Shown: positions 1 to 31,551 of the stretch, in pieces
Layout: each line of letters starts with the position of its first letter
How positions within the stretch are numbered: position 1 is the first letter of the stretch
NCBI GenBank assembly: GCA_029204045.2
Contig: CM055076.1
Location: 20,648,269-20,712,268 of the forward strand
Length of the DNA stretch: 64,000 nucleotides
Origin: Tillandsia leiboldiana
Taxonomy: Eukaryota > Streptophyta > Magnoliopsida > Poales > Bromeliaceae
Reading direction: 5' to 3'
Notes under the pieces: generated by a model
What the model was told of the DNA's origin: nothing
What the model saw: only the letters and a program-made list of their open reading frames with translations
Database searches by the model: none
Made by a program: the position numbers and the translations under genes

Positions 1-274
1 ATTTGATAAAGATATATAATAAGCAATTAGAAAATTTTGTTGCTAAAGAAAATAAATATTTCATGTCATTATGTGTCAGCACAAATATATTTTTTGTGAC
101 CAATCGACAGGACCTGGCACGCACCATACCGTGCCGACAAGTTTTCAGCACAATCCCGTGCCACGACATTTAAATCCTTGCCTGGTACTACCATACCGTG
201 CCGGCAAGTTTGCGGCACAATCCCGTGCCGGCAAGTTTGCGGCACAATCCCGTGCCACGGCACTTAAATCCTTG
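1..274 (+). mobile_element. hAT-like element P, left-truncated by window edge
   Basis: Shares the body (ATTTGATAAAGAT through GCCATTATGTGTCGGCAC-like sequence) and right terminus CACTTAAATCCTTG with the complete P copies. A unit of about 50 bp, CCGGCAAGTTTGCGGCACAA, is duplicated near the right end. No coding capacity. Confidence 0.75.
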
Positions 275-373
275 CCTAGTACTGGATAAAATCATTTGAA
301 ATCACTTTCTAAAAGATTATTAGTAACTTCTATTGAATTACAAACTTTGCTATTACAAGAGGATCTATTAATC

Positions 374-2373
374 CAAGGAATTAAGTATCCACCCGTGCCA
401 AGGATTTAAGTATCCATCGGCACGGGTCGTATCCACTATGTCGTACCGTACCAACAAGATACCGGCACGATACAGCCACCGTGCCGATGGCACAGTTCAA
501 AATCCTTTTCTCTTAAATTTACTAAGTAATTTTTTCAATAAAGTTCAAAATATTTGATAAAGATACATAATAAGCAATTAAAAAATTTTGTTGCTAAAGA
601 AAATAAATATTTCATGCCATTATGTGTCGGCACGCATGTATTTTTTGTGACCTGCACTCATCAGCACGGCTCGGCACGCACTGTGCCATACCGTACCGTA
701 CCGTGCCGGCAAGTTTTCGGCACAACTCCGTGCCACGACACTTAAATCCTTGACCCGTGCCTAACGGCACGAGGCGATACGTATCGTGCCACCAATTAGC
801 GGGCACGGTACAGGGGGGGGTCTCTCTTGGCCCCCCTGTGCCGTGATACTGTCTCAGTATCGAACGAGATAAAGCGATACCCAAAGGGTTTCACGGCACG
901 TGCCACTGCGTGCCCACATAGGCGCACAGTTTTTATTTTTTATTTTTTTACTTCGACCACTTTCTTTTCGGGTCTCTCGCATAGACTTTTATCCCTCTCA
1001 TCTCATATCTACTCTTCACTTTCTACCTTCTCTTCTCTTTTGCGCTCTCTTTTCTTTCCTCTCACATCTCCTCCTCTATATTTTTCCTTTCTAGTTTTTC
1101 CTTCCCTTTTTTCTGATAATTTTTTCTTTAATTTCTTCTTTCAATCTTTTTTTATTCTCTGATCATTTCGATCTTAAAAAAAAGTAAAGAATTAGCAAAA
1201 TCAAATATCTACTTATTAGTTAAGTCAATAAATTTACAACTTAAATTTTTTTACATACATTTGGAATATTTTAACTTGTAAAGTTTCTTTTATGAAGAAA
1301 TATGAAATTATACAAATTTTTCTTTACAATTTGCAAAAATTTAAAAATATATCCACATGATTTAGTCATTACATGATCCATTTTTAATTTTCTTTGATGG
1401 ATTTAGCATTTTGTGCTAGATTTAAGATATTCTTAACTTCGAAAATTTTATTATTTGATTTAGAAACAAGAAAATTCTATTATTGGATTTATAAATATAA
1501 AAATTCTAATAAAATCGAAAACTAAATAGAAACAATTGATATTTAAATTTTCTTAATGTATATATCATATGGTTTATTGTTAAATTTTCATAAATAGATC
1601 TCACAAGTTTTCTTATTTAAATTTAAGAAAAAATAATTTTCTTGGATGAATCTTGCAAATTTCACATAAAACTTTAAAAAAATAACTTTCTCCGATTTAT
1701 ATTTTATAATTTTTAAAATTCTAAAAAAATAAAAGATAAATAAAAAAAATCAAAAAGTTAATGAATTTTTATCATAAATTTTCTTAGTTTATTCATCGTA
1801 TGGTTTATTATTAAATTTTCATGGACATATCTTACCATTTTTAAAAAAAATTTAGAAAGAATAATTTTTTTCAATTTTTTCATAAATATTTTTAAAAATT
1901 TTGAAAATGAAAAGAAACTATCAGCACACTTGCAATCCTATTCTAGTTTAGTCTAGTCATCATACAGTCCTTCAACGAATCAATATGAACAGATCTTACA
2001 AACTTTTATAAAAAAATATTAAAAAAAATTATCTCTATGAGCTATAGTTGTATTTTACTTCACATATAAAGAAGACTACTACTATATTAAGCTATTAACT
2101 AGTAAGTTAGTAAGCTATTATTGACATTAGATCAAGATAAATCAATATATAGCAAAAATTTATAATTATTACTCAAAAACTTTTAAAATAATATTATAAA
2201 ACCTTATTGGACAAAAAAAAACTAAAATAAAACCGTGCCAAAGTGTGCCATTAGAAGGTTGTGCGTGCCTATTGGCACGTAAGCGTGTCATTTGTTGGCA
2301 CGCAGGCATGCCTGTGCCGTACCGTGCCAAACAACGATCGGCACACCCCCGTGCCATAGCACTTTAATCCTTG
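374..2373 (+). mobile_element. hAT-like element Q with nested P; TSD TATTAATC
   Basis: Termini CAAGGAATTAAG and CTTTAATCCTTG are inverted repeats and the element is flanked by a perfect 8-bp duplication TATTAATC (366-373 and 2374-2381). Without the nested P copy it is about 1.65 kb, and it is the inverse of the copy at 7492-9071. The ends are dense in GGCACG/CGTGCC; the interior has a pyrimidine-rich tract (930-1160) and AT-rich noncoding DNA. An 8-bp duplication and a YAAGG-like terminus fit the hAT superfamily. No transposase is seen. Confidence 0.85.
399..752 (+). mobile_element. hAT-like element P nested in Q; TSD ACCCGTGC
   Basis: A 354-bp copy with termini CAAGGATTTAAGTATCC and ACTTAAATCCTTG. 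The perfect 8-bp duplication ACCCGTGC (391-398, 753-760) interrupts the Q left end, and removing P restores the Q sequence. Confidence 0.9.
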
Positions 2374-2619
2374 TATTAATCTTCCTCCTGAGTTGATCAT
2401 CAAATAAAATAAAATTACAGTAGCATAAGAAAAGTTAATAAGTAATAAGGCCACAAAGAATGATTAGTTTATTATCCTATATGTCAACAGTAGTCTATAA
2501 AACAATACATCCACTGTAGGCTGTAGTAAGTAAATACGCAATAGTAATAATAGGATTCAAATGCTTTCAAGGTTTTCTGTTTCTGTATATAGCATTATAT
2601 ACAAGATTGACAATAAAAG

Positions 2620-2716
2620 AAAATATCATTCAAAAGCCAAGCAACGCAGACACCATATTCAAAAGCCAAGCAACGCAAACACCATATTCAAAAGCCAAGC
2701 AATGCAGACACTATGT
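2620..2716. repeat. 29-bp minisatellite, three copies
   Basis: Three consecutive copies of a unit that starts ATTCAAAAGCCAAGCAACGC, with one or two mismatches. It sits in TTC5 DNA just downstream of exon 5 (minus strand), so it is probably intronic. Confidence 0.85.
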
Positions 2717-2788
2717 AAGTTGCCAACAAATACACATCAATGGCATCATGTTTTTCATCTGAAGCAGAAAATTTTGATAGAATCTTAC

Positions 2789-22119
<19,331 letters not shown>

Positions 22120-22303
22120 CACGTCCTACCTCGCGGGGGCGGAAGGAGGGCAGAGATGGTAAGAACAGGAATTTGGGGAAGGAGCTTTAGCCTGTGAGCA
22201 GCCTGCCACCCTCTGTGTATTCGGAAATGGCATCGGACCTGATTTCGACCGTCACGTGCGATTGGCCATGGAGCGTCTTCCGGACCAAAGAAGGAAAACG
22301 CCA

Positions 22304-22360
22304 AAAAAAAAAAAAAAAAAAAAAAAAAAAGAAAAAAACAAACAAACAAACAAACAAACC
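22304..22360. repeat. Poly(A) and (CAAA)n tract
   Basis: An A run of about 27 bases followed by (ACAA)n, about 190 bases upstream of the TTC5 start codon; could be the tail of an old retroposed sequence. AT-rich DNA from here to about 22660 shows nothing else. Confidence 0.8.
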
Positions 22361-22659
22361 TTCCAAATTTATGAATTACACTGAAATATTTCTTAAAATA
22401 TAATAAGCAATACTAACGATACATTTTATTTCTAGATAAAAAAATTACTTTTATAATTTTTTAATAACTTATTTTTTTACTAATCAAGTAAATTTTTTTT
22501 ACTAAAATATAAAAAAACAATTATAAATCTTAAAATTTAGAGATATAAAAGAATTTTTTTCAATATAATCCTAAAAAAAATTATAATTGGTTAAATAGCC
22601 CTCTCAAAAATATATTTAACCAAATAACTCTCCTTTAACCAGGTCAACACGAGGCAGAA

Positions 22660-22934
22660 TTTTTTTCTGAAAAATAGTGAATCGTTGATCGCCTTAAAAA
22701 AGGCGGTGAATGATTTACGTCTTCAAAAACATCATACAAACACAGTTCACCGCCTTCGAAAATACGTTGAATGATTTACCCAGTAAATCGTGCACTGCTT
22801 TCTTGAAAGCAGTAAATAATTCATCGTTTTTAAAAGATTTTAGCTAATAGTTGCTTAGCTAAGTGCTAGAAGGGTGAATAATTCATCGTCTATATAAGAC
22901 GATGAATCAATCATCACCTTCCTTATAAAAAATA
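22660..22934. repeat. Degenerate GCGGTGAAT / TTCACCGCC inverted motifs
   Basis: Repeated phrases AAGGCGGTGAATGATT and TTCACCGCCTT alternate in both orientations. The same motif recurs at 23010, 23730 and 56650. It looks like the terminal region of a DNA transposon belonging to the PMD remnant beside it. Confidence 0.5.
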
Positions 22935-23686
22935 TAAGAGAGTAAATGATTCGACGTCTTTAAGAGAAAAAATAGAATGCGGTGAATAATTCATCATCTT
23001 TAAGTGAAATATAGAGGACGGTGAACCATTCACCACCTTTAACTATATATACATCATTTTTCACAAGTGCAACAACCAAAATTTATACAAAAATTTTCAC
23101 AACAATCCAAATTTTAATAACATAGCTTTTTCATAATATAGAATTTTCGATGAGTAGTAAAGAAAATTTCGACAATATCAAAATTTCAATAATACAAATT
23201 TTTTAAAAAATATGAAATAAAAAAGTAACATGTACAATCGAAATAATACAAATCTCAATATTAAGCTCATCCTCTCCCACGACGTTCTCGGCCACGCCCG
23301 CGCACACGGTCACGTCCACGTCCATGTCCACGCCCACACCTATAATGAACATCAAGCTCAAATATCAAGTATATCATCAAGTGGTTCGCTGCTCGCAATC
23401 TGATCAAGATCCTCGATAATGATGCCCTCATGATGCTCAGGAATCGCTTGGGTCTCCTGTGGCAGTGATTGGTCACCTTCAATAGCGGCCGATTGAGATG
23501 CTCGTAAGTGCTGTGATGATAACGAGGCACGAAGACGTAAATACATCAAAAAAAAATACGTACGCAACACTGCCGACGAAAGTGACTCTGATGTGAAAGA
23601 AAATATTATAGGAGCCTGAATGGGAGGAGAAGGAGATCGTGCCACCTAATGGTTCAATATAAAAGGATACCAAATAAGAGATGGAA
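22935..23686. repeat. Direct tandem duplication, copy 1 (about 752 bp)
   Basis: From AGAGAGTAAATGATTCGACG to AATAAGAGATGGAATAAG, repeated almost exactly at 23687-24443, including the GRG-coding stretch. Confidence 0.9.
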
Positions 23687-23791
23687 TAAGAGAGTAAATG
23701 ATTCGACGTCTTTATGAGAAAAAATAGAAGGCGGTGAATAATTCATCATCTTTTAGAGAAATATAGAGGACGGTGAATCATTCACCACAGT

Positions 23792-23838
<47 letters not shown>

Positions 23839-26150
23839 TTTTACAAGTCCAACAACCAAAATTTGTACAAGAATTTTCACAACAATCAAAATTTTAATAA
23901 CATAGTTTTTTCATAATATAGAATTTTCGATGAGTAGCAAAGAAAATTTCGACAACATCAAAATTTTAATAATACAATTTTTTTAAAAAATATATAAAAT
24001 AAATAAGCAACATGTACAATCGAAATAATACAAATCTCAATATTAAGCTTATCCTCTCCCTCGACGTCCTCGGCCACGCCCGCGTGCACGGTCACGTCCA
24101 CGTCCACGCCCACACCTACAATGAAGTATATCATCAAGTGGTTCACTACTCGCAATCTGATCAAGATCCTTGATAATGATGCCCTCATGATGCTCAAGAA
24201 TCACTTGGGTCTTCTGTGACAGTGGTCGGTCACCTTCAATAACGGCCGATTGAGATGCTCACAAGTGCTGTGATAATAACGAGGCACGATGACGTAAATA
24301 CATAAAAGGAAATTACGTACGCAACACTGGCGGCGAAAGCGACTTTGATGTGAAAGAAAATATTGTAGGAGCCTGAATGGGAGGAGATGGAGATCGTGGC
24401 ACCTGATGGTCCAATATAAAAGGAGACCGAATAAGAGATGGAATTAAATTACACTTTTAGTGATAAAATAATGAGACATTTAATTAGTCAGTTAATTTGA
24501 ATTGTGACACATAATTATAAAAATTTATAAATTTTTTTAAAAAAATTATAATAAGCTGAAGGTATTTGACGGCTCAATGTTGACGGAGATAATAAGCTGG
24601 AGGTATCTGACGGCTCGATGTTGACGGAGATTGTATCAGAGGTAAAGAACGTCGCATATGATAACCCGATGTTGATGTGTGAGTATGATCTCGATCTTAT
24701 GAATCTCTGACAATAAGTAGTATAGGTATATTTTCTAGTACCATATTAATATGCAAATAGATATCCGTTAAAATCTCTAGCATAGTAGAAGTCTCAGGAG
24801 ACTCATAAACTAATTGCATGATGTTATAATTCGTCTGTCGTAATGCGTTAACCTGCAATTTAAAATACAAGAAAAGGAAGAGAGAGAATCACATCTGCTT
24901 GGCCGGTCGTTAAATTTATATAAAATTAAAAATATAAATTAAATTTTTATATATATATTATTATACCAGTGCTCTCTCGATAAGCCCACGAGGTTTGGAA
25001 GTCACCGAAAAACGCTATACTGGATGAGATATCCATTTCCTCATTATCATCTAATACCACTGCACATAAATAGAGGTCGCTTGTATCGGATAAATACCAG
25101 CAATTGGGTGCCGATCGAAAATGGTTTGTAATCTCTCAGATCATCTCTCGATGTGAGGAGTGTGAAAGGTAACCCAATCCTCATCCGGACGCCCTCGTGA
25201 TGTCATGCGACGGATGATCTCCACATTAATTGGTATATGTTGGAGAAGACTAAACTGTTGTAGGACTCAATCTGATACATGCATCTCTATAATATGAAGA
25301 ACAAACCAATTTAGTTCTTGATCGCTAGACTTGCGAGCCCTATACACAGAAGTATAGTAGTGCGGCTATAATAGAATCGGTGTACTACCTCCGTATAATC
25401 TGTTAATAAGTTAAAATGACGAGTTAATATAAAACTAGTTTGAGAAAAATATTTGTAAAGTATTGAATAAAATATGTATGTATCTGGGACTCTCTCTACT
25501 GATCTAACTCATCTCGATAAATTTCAATGTCAGTAGTCCTGACATTAGCTCCAAATCGTAATCCATCTGCGTTGACCCGTCTAAAATTATAAAATATATG
25601 TATTAGTTGCTTATATTTGAAATACAATAATTATCAAATATATATGTCATATCGGCAACCCAAAGGGCAATATGCTATATCGGGTATTACTCTAACACTA
25701 ATAGGTCGACTGATATGAATATGGTCCCACGCCTAAATTTAGAAATAAACATCAATAGCTTAATATAACAATTAAAAAATTAAACATTAATATATTAACA
25801 TAGTAATAAAATATAAATATTATATATTATACATATAATAAAGTCGCAAAGCAATAACATTTGGCCTCTTTCTTTTAATGAAGCAGCTCCTAGTGCTCGA
25901 TAGAAATAGGCCAAAGCTGCTGTACCCTACGCAAATTCACCGCACGCGACAAAATTCTCAAAAAGTGGAAGCCACTTAAGATGAACTCTATATTTCAGTA
26001 GGATTGGGAAACAAGCTACACCCAATGTGATATAACATATAGGCACATGTTGTAGCTACAACTACTTCTGCAGGGGCATCTAGATGTATGTGGTGGCAAT
26101 GCTGATACAACCAATCTAATCGAATCTGACCCGTCCTAATATTACCTGGC
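23267..26150 (-). pseudogene. Degenerate plant mobile domain (MAIN-like / PMD) gene
   Basis: Read on the minus strand from 26150, broken frames give PMD landmarks in order: CAYMLYHIGCSLF (about 26040), RVHLKWLPLFENFVACGEFA and TAALAYFYRALGAA (25990-25880), AWDHIHISRPISVRVIPD (about 25730-25680), VNADGLRFGANVRTTDIEIY (about 25570), MTSRGRPDEDW (about 25190), and a C-terminal run of Gly-Arg repeats (23345-23267; duplicate near 24060). Frameshifts and stops interrupt it. PMD proteins occur as transposon-borne proteins and as silencing/meristem factors in plants. This copy looks like a dead transposon-associated gene. Confidence 0.72.
23687..24443. repeat. Direct tandem duplication, copy 2
   Basis: Repeats 22935-23686 with scattered mismatches; an added (TA)n run lies at 23797-23834. 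Confidence 0.9.
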
Positions 26151-26304
26151 ACTTGTCCTTATAGTGACCCACTGCCAACCCTCTTCTTCCATACCTCTCC
26201 TCCCTCCCGCGACCTTGCAGAGTTTGTAACAAAAACTTCACCCCACTGCAAATCAAGTCGCAACACAACCCCCTCCCTCCTTCCTCTTCCCCCTCAACTT
26301 CCAC

Positions 26305-26480
26305 ACTTAGGGGTGGCAATCCAGCTCGCTGTTCGTGAGCCAGCTCGTGTTCGGCTCGAAATTAGCTCGAGATCGGCTCGCTCGTTTAGTAAACAAGCCG
26401 AACACGAGCCGAATTTTCCAGCTCGTTTAATAAACGAGCCGAACACGAGCTGGGGTCAACTTGCTCGTGTTTGGCTTGAT
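26305..26480. repeat. GAGCTCGTTTA/TAAACGAGCC inverted repeat cluster
   Basis: Phrases GCTCGTGTTCGGCTCG, GCTCGTTTAATAAACGAGCC and their inverses alternate; a common plant repeat type able to fold on itself. The open frame across it is compositional. Confidence 0.7.
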
Positions 26481-26751
26481 AATAGTTCGAATATATATAT
26501 TTTATATTATATAATTTAAATTTTATATTATATATATATAAATTACAATTATATATAATATATATTTTTTTATTATTTATTTTTTAGTCCAACTTTAATA
26601 TAAAACCCAACTTAATTATAAAAAGGCTCATTTATATAAAAAGGTCCATCTATAAAGATGCCCATTTATATATAAAATTTCAACCACTATTTCAACCACT
26701 AGATTAAAAATGAATGGACAAAATCTCACAAGTCACAACTCATAAGACTCG

Positions 26752-27000
26752 CACTACAACAAAATTTAGTTTTAACGGCGATTATTTTTTAAATTTCCGG
26801 CATTTATAATTGCCGTTAAATAGTTTTATGGCAATTATGATAATTGCCGCTATTGGTAGGGTCGGTAAGGTAAAAATCTAAATAAATACCGCTAAATACT
26901 ATCCAATAACAACTATTATAAATGCCACTATAATTATTTATAATTGCCACTAAAAATATACTAAATCACTACTAATTAAAATCTATAACGACAATTACAA
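26752..27000. mobile_element. CACTA-type (En/Spm) terminus
   Basis: CACTACAACAAAATTTAG is a canonical CACTA terminal repeat. It is followed by inverted subterminal motifs (AACGGCGATT, AATTGCCGTTAAA, AATTGCCGCTAT). The opposite end is not seen, so full extent is unknown. Confidence 0.7.
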
Positions 27001-27165
27001 AGAATATTAAAATGTTTGGTCCATAACTAAATAATTCAATAAATTAAAATATTCAAAAAAATCAAAACTAAAAATTATTAATAATTTGTAATAAATGATC
27101 TTAACTCTCAAATTACAATCTCAATAATATTCAAATTAAATTTTGAACACGGATTTCAACGACAT

Positions 27166-27398
27166 AATGAAGATGAGCAGCCATATCAGGAGCCTGATTC
27201 GAAAGATTGAAGTCCGCAATTTTTGCTTTGACGTCCTCAAATAAGAGAACATTGCTCGATCTAATGTCCCTATGTATTATAGGAGGCTGAACTTTCTCAT
27301 GAAGATATTCCAGTCCTTCGGTTGCGCCAATTGCAATTCGAACCAGTTGCATCCAGTCAAGCACTGGCCAGGTTGTGCACCTTGGACTCCTTTTCTTC
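27166..27398 (-). pseudogene. PTI1-like kinase exon fragment
   Basis: The minus strand starts at an acceptor (CAACAG) and encodes RKGVQGAQPG, then after a one-base loss LDWMQLVRIAIGATEGLEYL, VQPPIIHRDIRSSN and KIADFNLSNQAPDMAA. These are the catalytic loop (HRD) and the DFN form of the DFG motif typical of PTI1-like Ser/Thr kinases. Similarity stops at AAHLH, where STRVLGTFG should follow. No N-lobe or other exon is near. The frameshift and isolation make it a gene fragment, possibly carried by the adjacent CACTA element. Confidence 0.82.
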
Positions 27399-27599
27399 CT
27401 GTTGATTATTTTTAAAAAAAATTAAAGGAAAAATTACCATTCATTCTCACACATGTAAACAACAGTGTGATGACATGAATCTCCGCAGCTGATCCGCAGC
27501 GTGATCAGTGGTTTCTGGATGTTATTTTGCTTGATAGAGTCGGTTACGCGCTTCTCGGACCCAAGAAATGGACTCAGCGCAAAAAATGGATCAAGATAG

Positions 27600-30500
27600 C
27601 TTATTCGGATGCCTTCGTCGAAAAATAGAAATGGTTTCGTGCAAAACGGAGGCTGGATTTAGATTTAACACGGAAAAACGATCAAGATTGGCTATTTGGA
27701 TGTATTTTTCTGAGTCCGGACGCTCGAAAATGGACAATCGAAAGTTTTATAGTATTTTCGGGTGCATGGGAAGCTGTGGACTGGGGGTGGCACGTGGCGG
27801 CATTGATTAGCCGGCGCAACAGGCGCGGTCCACGCAGCTCACGGGAGGATGCGTGGCGGGCTACGGTTGGCCGACAGCGCTGTCCCCTGCCCGGATCAAG
27901 ACACGCGGTGCGCGCCCAACCGGATCAAGCTGCGTGTGTTGATCCAGGCGGTCTGTCCGGGTTGCGGTGGCGGCCCAGATGGCCGCCACGTGTCGTTGAG
28001 CCCTCTCTCCCCCCAGCCAGCTTTGGAGCTCCCAGAATGTCCCAAGAACCTATTTTGCAGATGGTTTTTGGCCTATAAATAGCCCCATTCTCCACCATTT
28101 CGAAATTTTTGCTATTTGGCCATTTTTCCTGAGCTAACCAGAGCTTCTACTTCATCTCCTTCTTCCTCTTCTTCATCTGGGGTGGAGATTGGGGGAGCCA
28201 CTGTGGTTTTCATAGCCACACAAGAGGTGGAAGAACACTTGAAGCCATTTTCAACTTATTTTCGTTGTGTTTCAGTGCAGGAGCCCTATAGAACTCATCT
28301 TTTAGAATTTTGGCCTAATTTTTGGTTTTGTATCTTCACAAGAGGTAGATCTACAACTTTGGTATTCAACACTTTGGCTAAATCTTGAGTTTTATTGGAG
28401 TTTTTAAGCCATCTTTGGGACTCTTGTGCACAGACTGAGATTTTGAACAATGCTCAGTGGTTTCCCTCCTTTGGACTGTAGGAGTATAATTTTGAGATGA
28501 TTTTTATGGGGTAATCTTCAGGACTCGAAGATCTACAACTTTGGTATGTACCACTTTTCCTAGATTTGAAGTTTTCTTGGAGTTTATTAGCCTTCTTTGA
28601 AGAACTTGTGCACAGATTGGATTTTTGATAGTTGAAAGTAATTATGGAATTTCTCTTTCATTTGTTCATGGATTTTGGTGTTTTTTGGCTTGATCTTCAT
28701 CCACTCTCGAAGAGAAATCCAGTGGTACTTTTCTTGCAGAATTTGGAGCTCGTTTGCTCAGGTAATTTTATCAATCTTTTAGCCCCTAATTTTAGGTTCA
28801 CAGGATTGTGTTTGGATGTTGTTTTGATAATTGGACTTTGGGGATGTAGATTTTGAGTTAATCTGTGGCTATTTTTGGGATTTTTAAGTTTGTACATATT
28901 CTTAGAATCAAAGTGAACATTTTCCTTTTTGGTTGTGGTTAAAAATTTTGTATGGATTGGCCCCTATTTAACCTAGAAGTTTATGTTAAAATTTGGTGTA
29001 TGTTTGGACAGTATTGGACCTTTTTGTAAATTAGAAAATTAAGAGGGGCCTAAGATGGGTATTTGAGGTTTAGAAGATGATTCTTGGACATAGGGAAACT
29101 TAAATTTACTGTTTGGAGTGTAAAATTGAGATATTGCACTCAGATATTTAATCTATCTTCAAAGGGGGTAATTGCTGGAATTTTTTCGAAAATATGCGCG
29201 ACGATTTTGTTTTGATGATTGTGTTCAATCCGATAGTGTTATCATAGCAAATCTTGGTGCGTTGGATTCATAACAGGCGGGAGATTGTGCACGCCGAATT
29301 TCAGCAAGATCGGACGTCGGATCGTTGATCTACCAGGTGGGTTGTTGAGCACCTCCAAAGTTACGATTTACCCACTCGGGTTATTGGATTTCCACTTATT
29401 ATAGTTAGTTGTTGTTTCCCTATTCCTTGGTGATTCTTGATTGAATGCCTATGTTTATGTGATGTTAATTAATCCTTAACCTATTCCTTTGTGAATGATT
29501 AGCTCGGTGAATGCTGCACTACCTTATGTGATGTTGATCATAGGCGATATTTCTTTAGCCCATGCTATGTGAGAGTTATTGGGTAATTGATCATCAACCT
29601 ACATTTAGGTGAGAATGGATGGTTCATGTGAGGATGGTTGGATATTTATGTGAGAATAGTTACTTCATTGATCTTGATCTAGCTTATGTGAGATTGATCC
29701 CTACTATTGATTTTAGTTCATTCATGAAAAAAAGATAGTTATGGTTATATGTTGAGATTTATTCCTTATAAAATTAAGTGTTGTTCATGACTCCTAAACC
29801 CTTCAAAATGAGAATGAATGTTGTCGGTTATTTCCAAGTTCATGTTATGTGAGAATCATGTTGGTTGCTACTCTTTATTTCCTTCCAAATGAGAATAAAT
29901 GCATGCTTGTATGAACATCTAGATAGACCATCTTTTATCGCTACACTATCATATTGGAACTTGACTTAGGAAAAATCATGATTGTTCATTTTTCTCCTTT
30001 TTACTTAGTCATGTGATTCATATTACTTGGGTTATGAGCAGGGGTTTGGGATAGTGTAGTCGAGATTATTGAGTCTGGGAGAGATTGTACCAGATTGTGG
30101 ACTTGTGGGGTGTGCGGCAACCGCGGATATTAGGCAGTTGACCGGATGTTGATTATTGTACCAGATTGTGGACTTGTGGGGTGTTGCGATAACCGCGAAT
30201 ATTGGACGGTTGACCGGATGTTGATCTTTGCATTAGATTGGGATTGAATTTTCATTAGTGGACGGAGTTTCCCACTTTGAACATAGTCGTGACTAAGCCC
30301 TGCCGTATTGAGATACTTGTGATATGGTTACTTTACTCGTGTGGGTCGCTCCCCTCGAGTGCCACTCCGGATGTAGACGTTATGGCCGAGCCGTGTGCCG
30401 GTCAGTTAGTTACATTGAGATTGAGCCGTGTGCCGGTCAGTTGGTTATATTGAGATCGAGCCGTGTGCCGATCAGTTACTGGGCTCTTGAGTTCGACAGC

Positions 30501-30840
30501 AGAGCAGGCAATACCGGGTTTCATATTGATCCATTTGATTTGGTTTATATTGGCAGATATTGTTCACTGATGCATGCATACAGTCTTTTTATTCAGTACT
30601 GCATTCGAGGCATAGTAGTGGTAGTTTTCCTTATCAGCTGATTATTTTTAGCATACCACTTTACTTTCTTTCTTGCCTCTGGTAGATTTAGTGGGTACGT
30701 CGAAGTTTGAGGATTTACCCACTGAGGGCTACTGGTTTACTAGTGGTTCTCACACCCGTTGGGGGTTCTCCTCCCCTATTTTCTTTTTCCCCTTTTATTT
30801 TGCAGAGTCTTTTGCGGGAGTTGCTGGTCCTTCTGCCGCT
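27600..30840 (+). mobile_element. Gypsy-type LTR, plus strand, truncated at both ends
   Basis: Collinear with the LTR at 10265: CGGAAAAACG...TCTGAGTCCGGA in U3, CACGTG at 27791 and 27987, TATA box CCTATAAATAGC at 28073, GCGGTTGACCGG-like repeats at 30100-30230, CGCTCCCCTCGAGTGCCACT at 30345, and TTTGCAGAGTC near 30800. The first about 130 bases of the LTR are missing on the left. On the right it runs into inverted LTR sequence. Confidence 0.78.
28073..28084 (+). promoter_or_regulatory. TATA box in the LTR
   Basis: CCTATAAATAGC at the position equivalent to the LTR TATA box at 11202. Confidence 0.6.
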
Positions 30841-31551
30841 GTTCGAGGCGAGGGAGCCACGAGCGCACAGCTGTCGCGGTCACACGTGCGGGCAGGCGCA
30901 GCCTGGCCGCCTGCCACGCACGCTCCCCGAGGCCCCGTGCGCCGCGCCTCGTGAGCCCGCGAATAGCACGCCGACGCGTGTCCCCTGCACCCGGTCCACG
31001 CACCCTACTTCGGGTTCCGTGGGCCGTGCCGCGTGCACCGACCAACCGGGGGCTGCCACGCGTCCCCTGCCTTGGTCCATGCACCGCCGCGCCTGCTCTG
31101 TAGACCGCGCACCTTGAGCCCGCCTATCAGGTGGCGCCACGTGTCCCTGCGCCGGGCCTATGCACCCAGCCGCAGCGCTCTGTGGACCGAGCGCTGCTGA
31201 CCGGCCAATAACAGGCCGCCACGTGGCCTACCCGCGGTCCATAGCCCCTCCCATGCACCGAAATTCAGCGAAAACTTCCGGGAGTCCGTTTTTGGGCCTC
31301 CGGACTCAGAATCAAACAAGCAAATAGCCGCTTTCAAGCGTTTTTCCGCGCTGAATCCAAATCCAACCTCTGTTTGGCCCAAAACCATTTCAAAAATTCA
31401 GCAAATGCAGCCGAAGGCCAATCCAGCTGTGGATAACACACAGGGTCCATCTGTGGCATCCCTTTGATGCACTATCGGCCAGACACACCAACACTAGGTG
31501 TTCTACACCACGGGTCATGGGAGAAGCTACACGGGGATCGGGGTAACCACA
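30841..31551 (-). mobile_element. Gypsy-type LTR 5' part (U3), inverted
   Basis: Read on the minus strand from 31551 it starts TGTGGTTACCCCGATCCCCG and continues through U3 with CACGTG at 31220 and 31138, then meets plus-strand LTR end-to-end near 30841. Confidence 0.75.

Noticed and set aside
827..1162. Ser/Phe-rich frame of 111 codons resembling a secreted protein
   Set aside because: Part of the pyrimidine-rich interior of element Q; the inverted copy at 8631-8933 shows the same low-complexity tract without coding conservation.
23267..23345. GRGRGRGRG-coding stretch as an independent RGG RNA-binding gene
   Set aside because: It is in line with upstream plant-mobile-domain fragments and is duplicated with its flanks, so it is the tail of that remnant.
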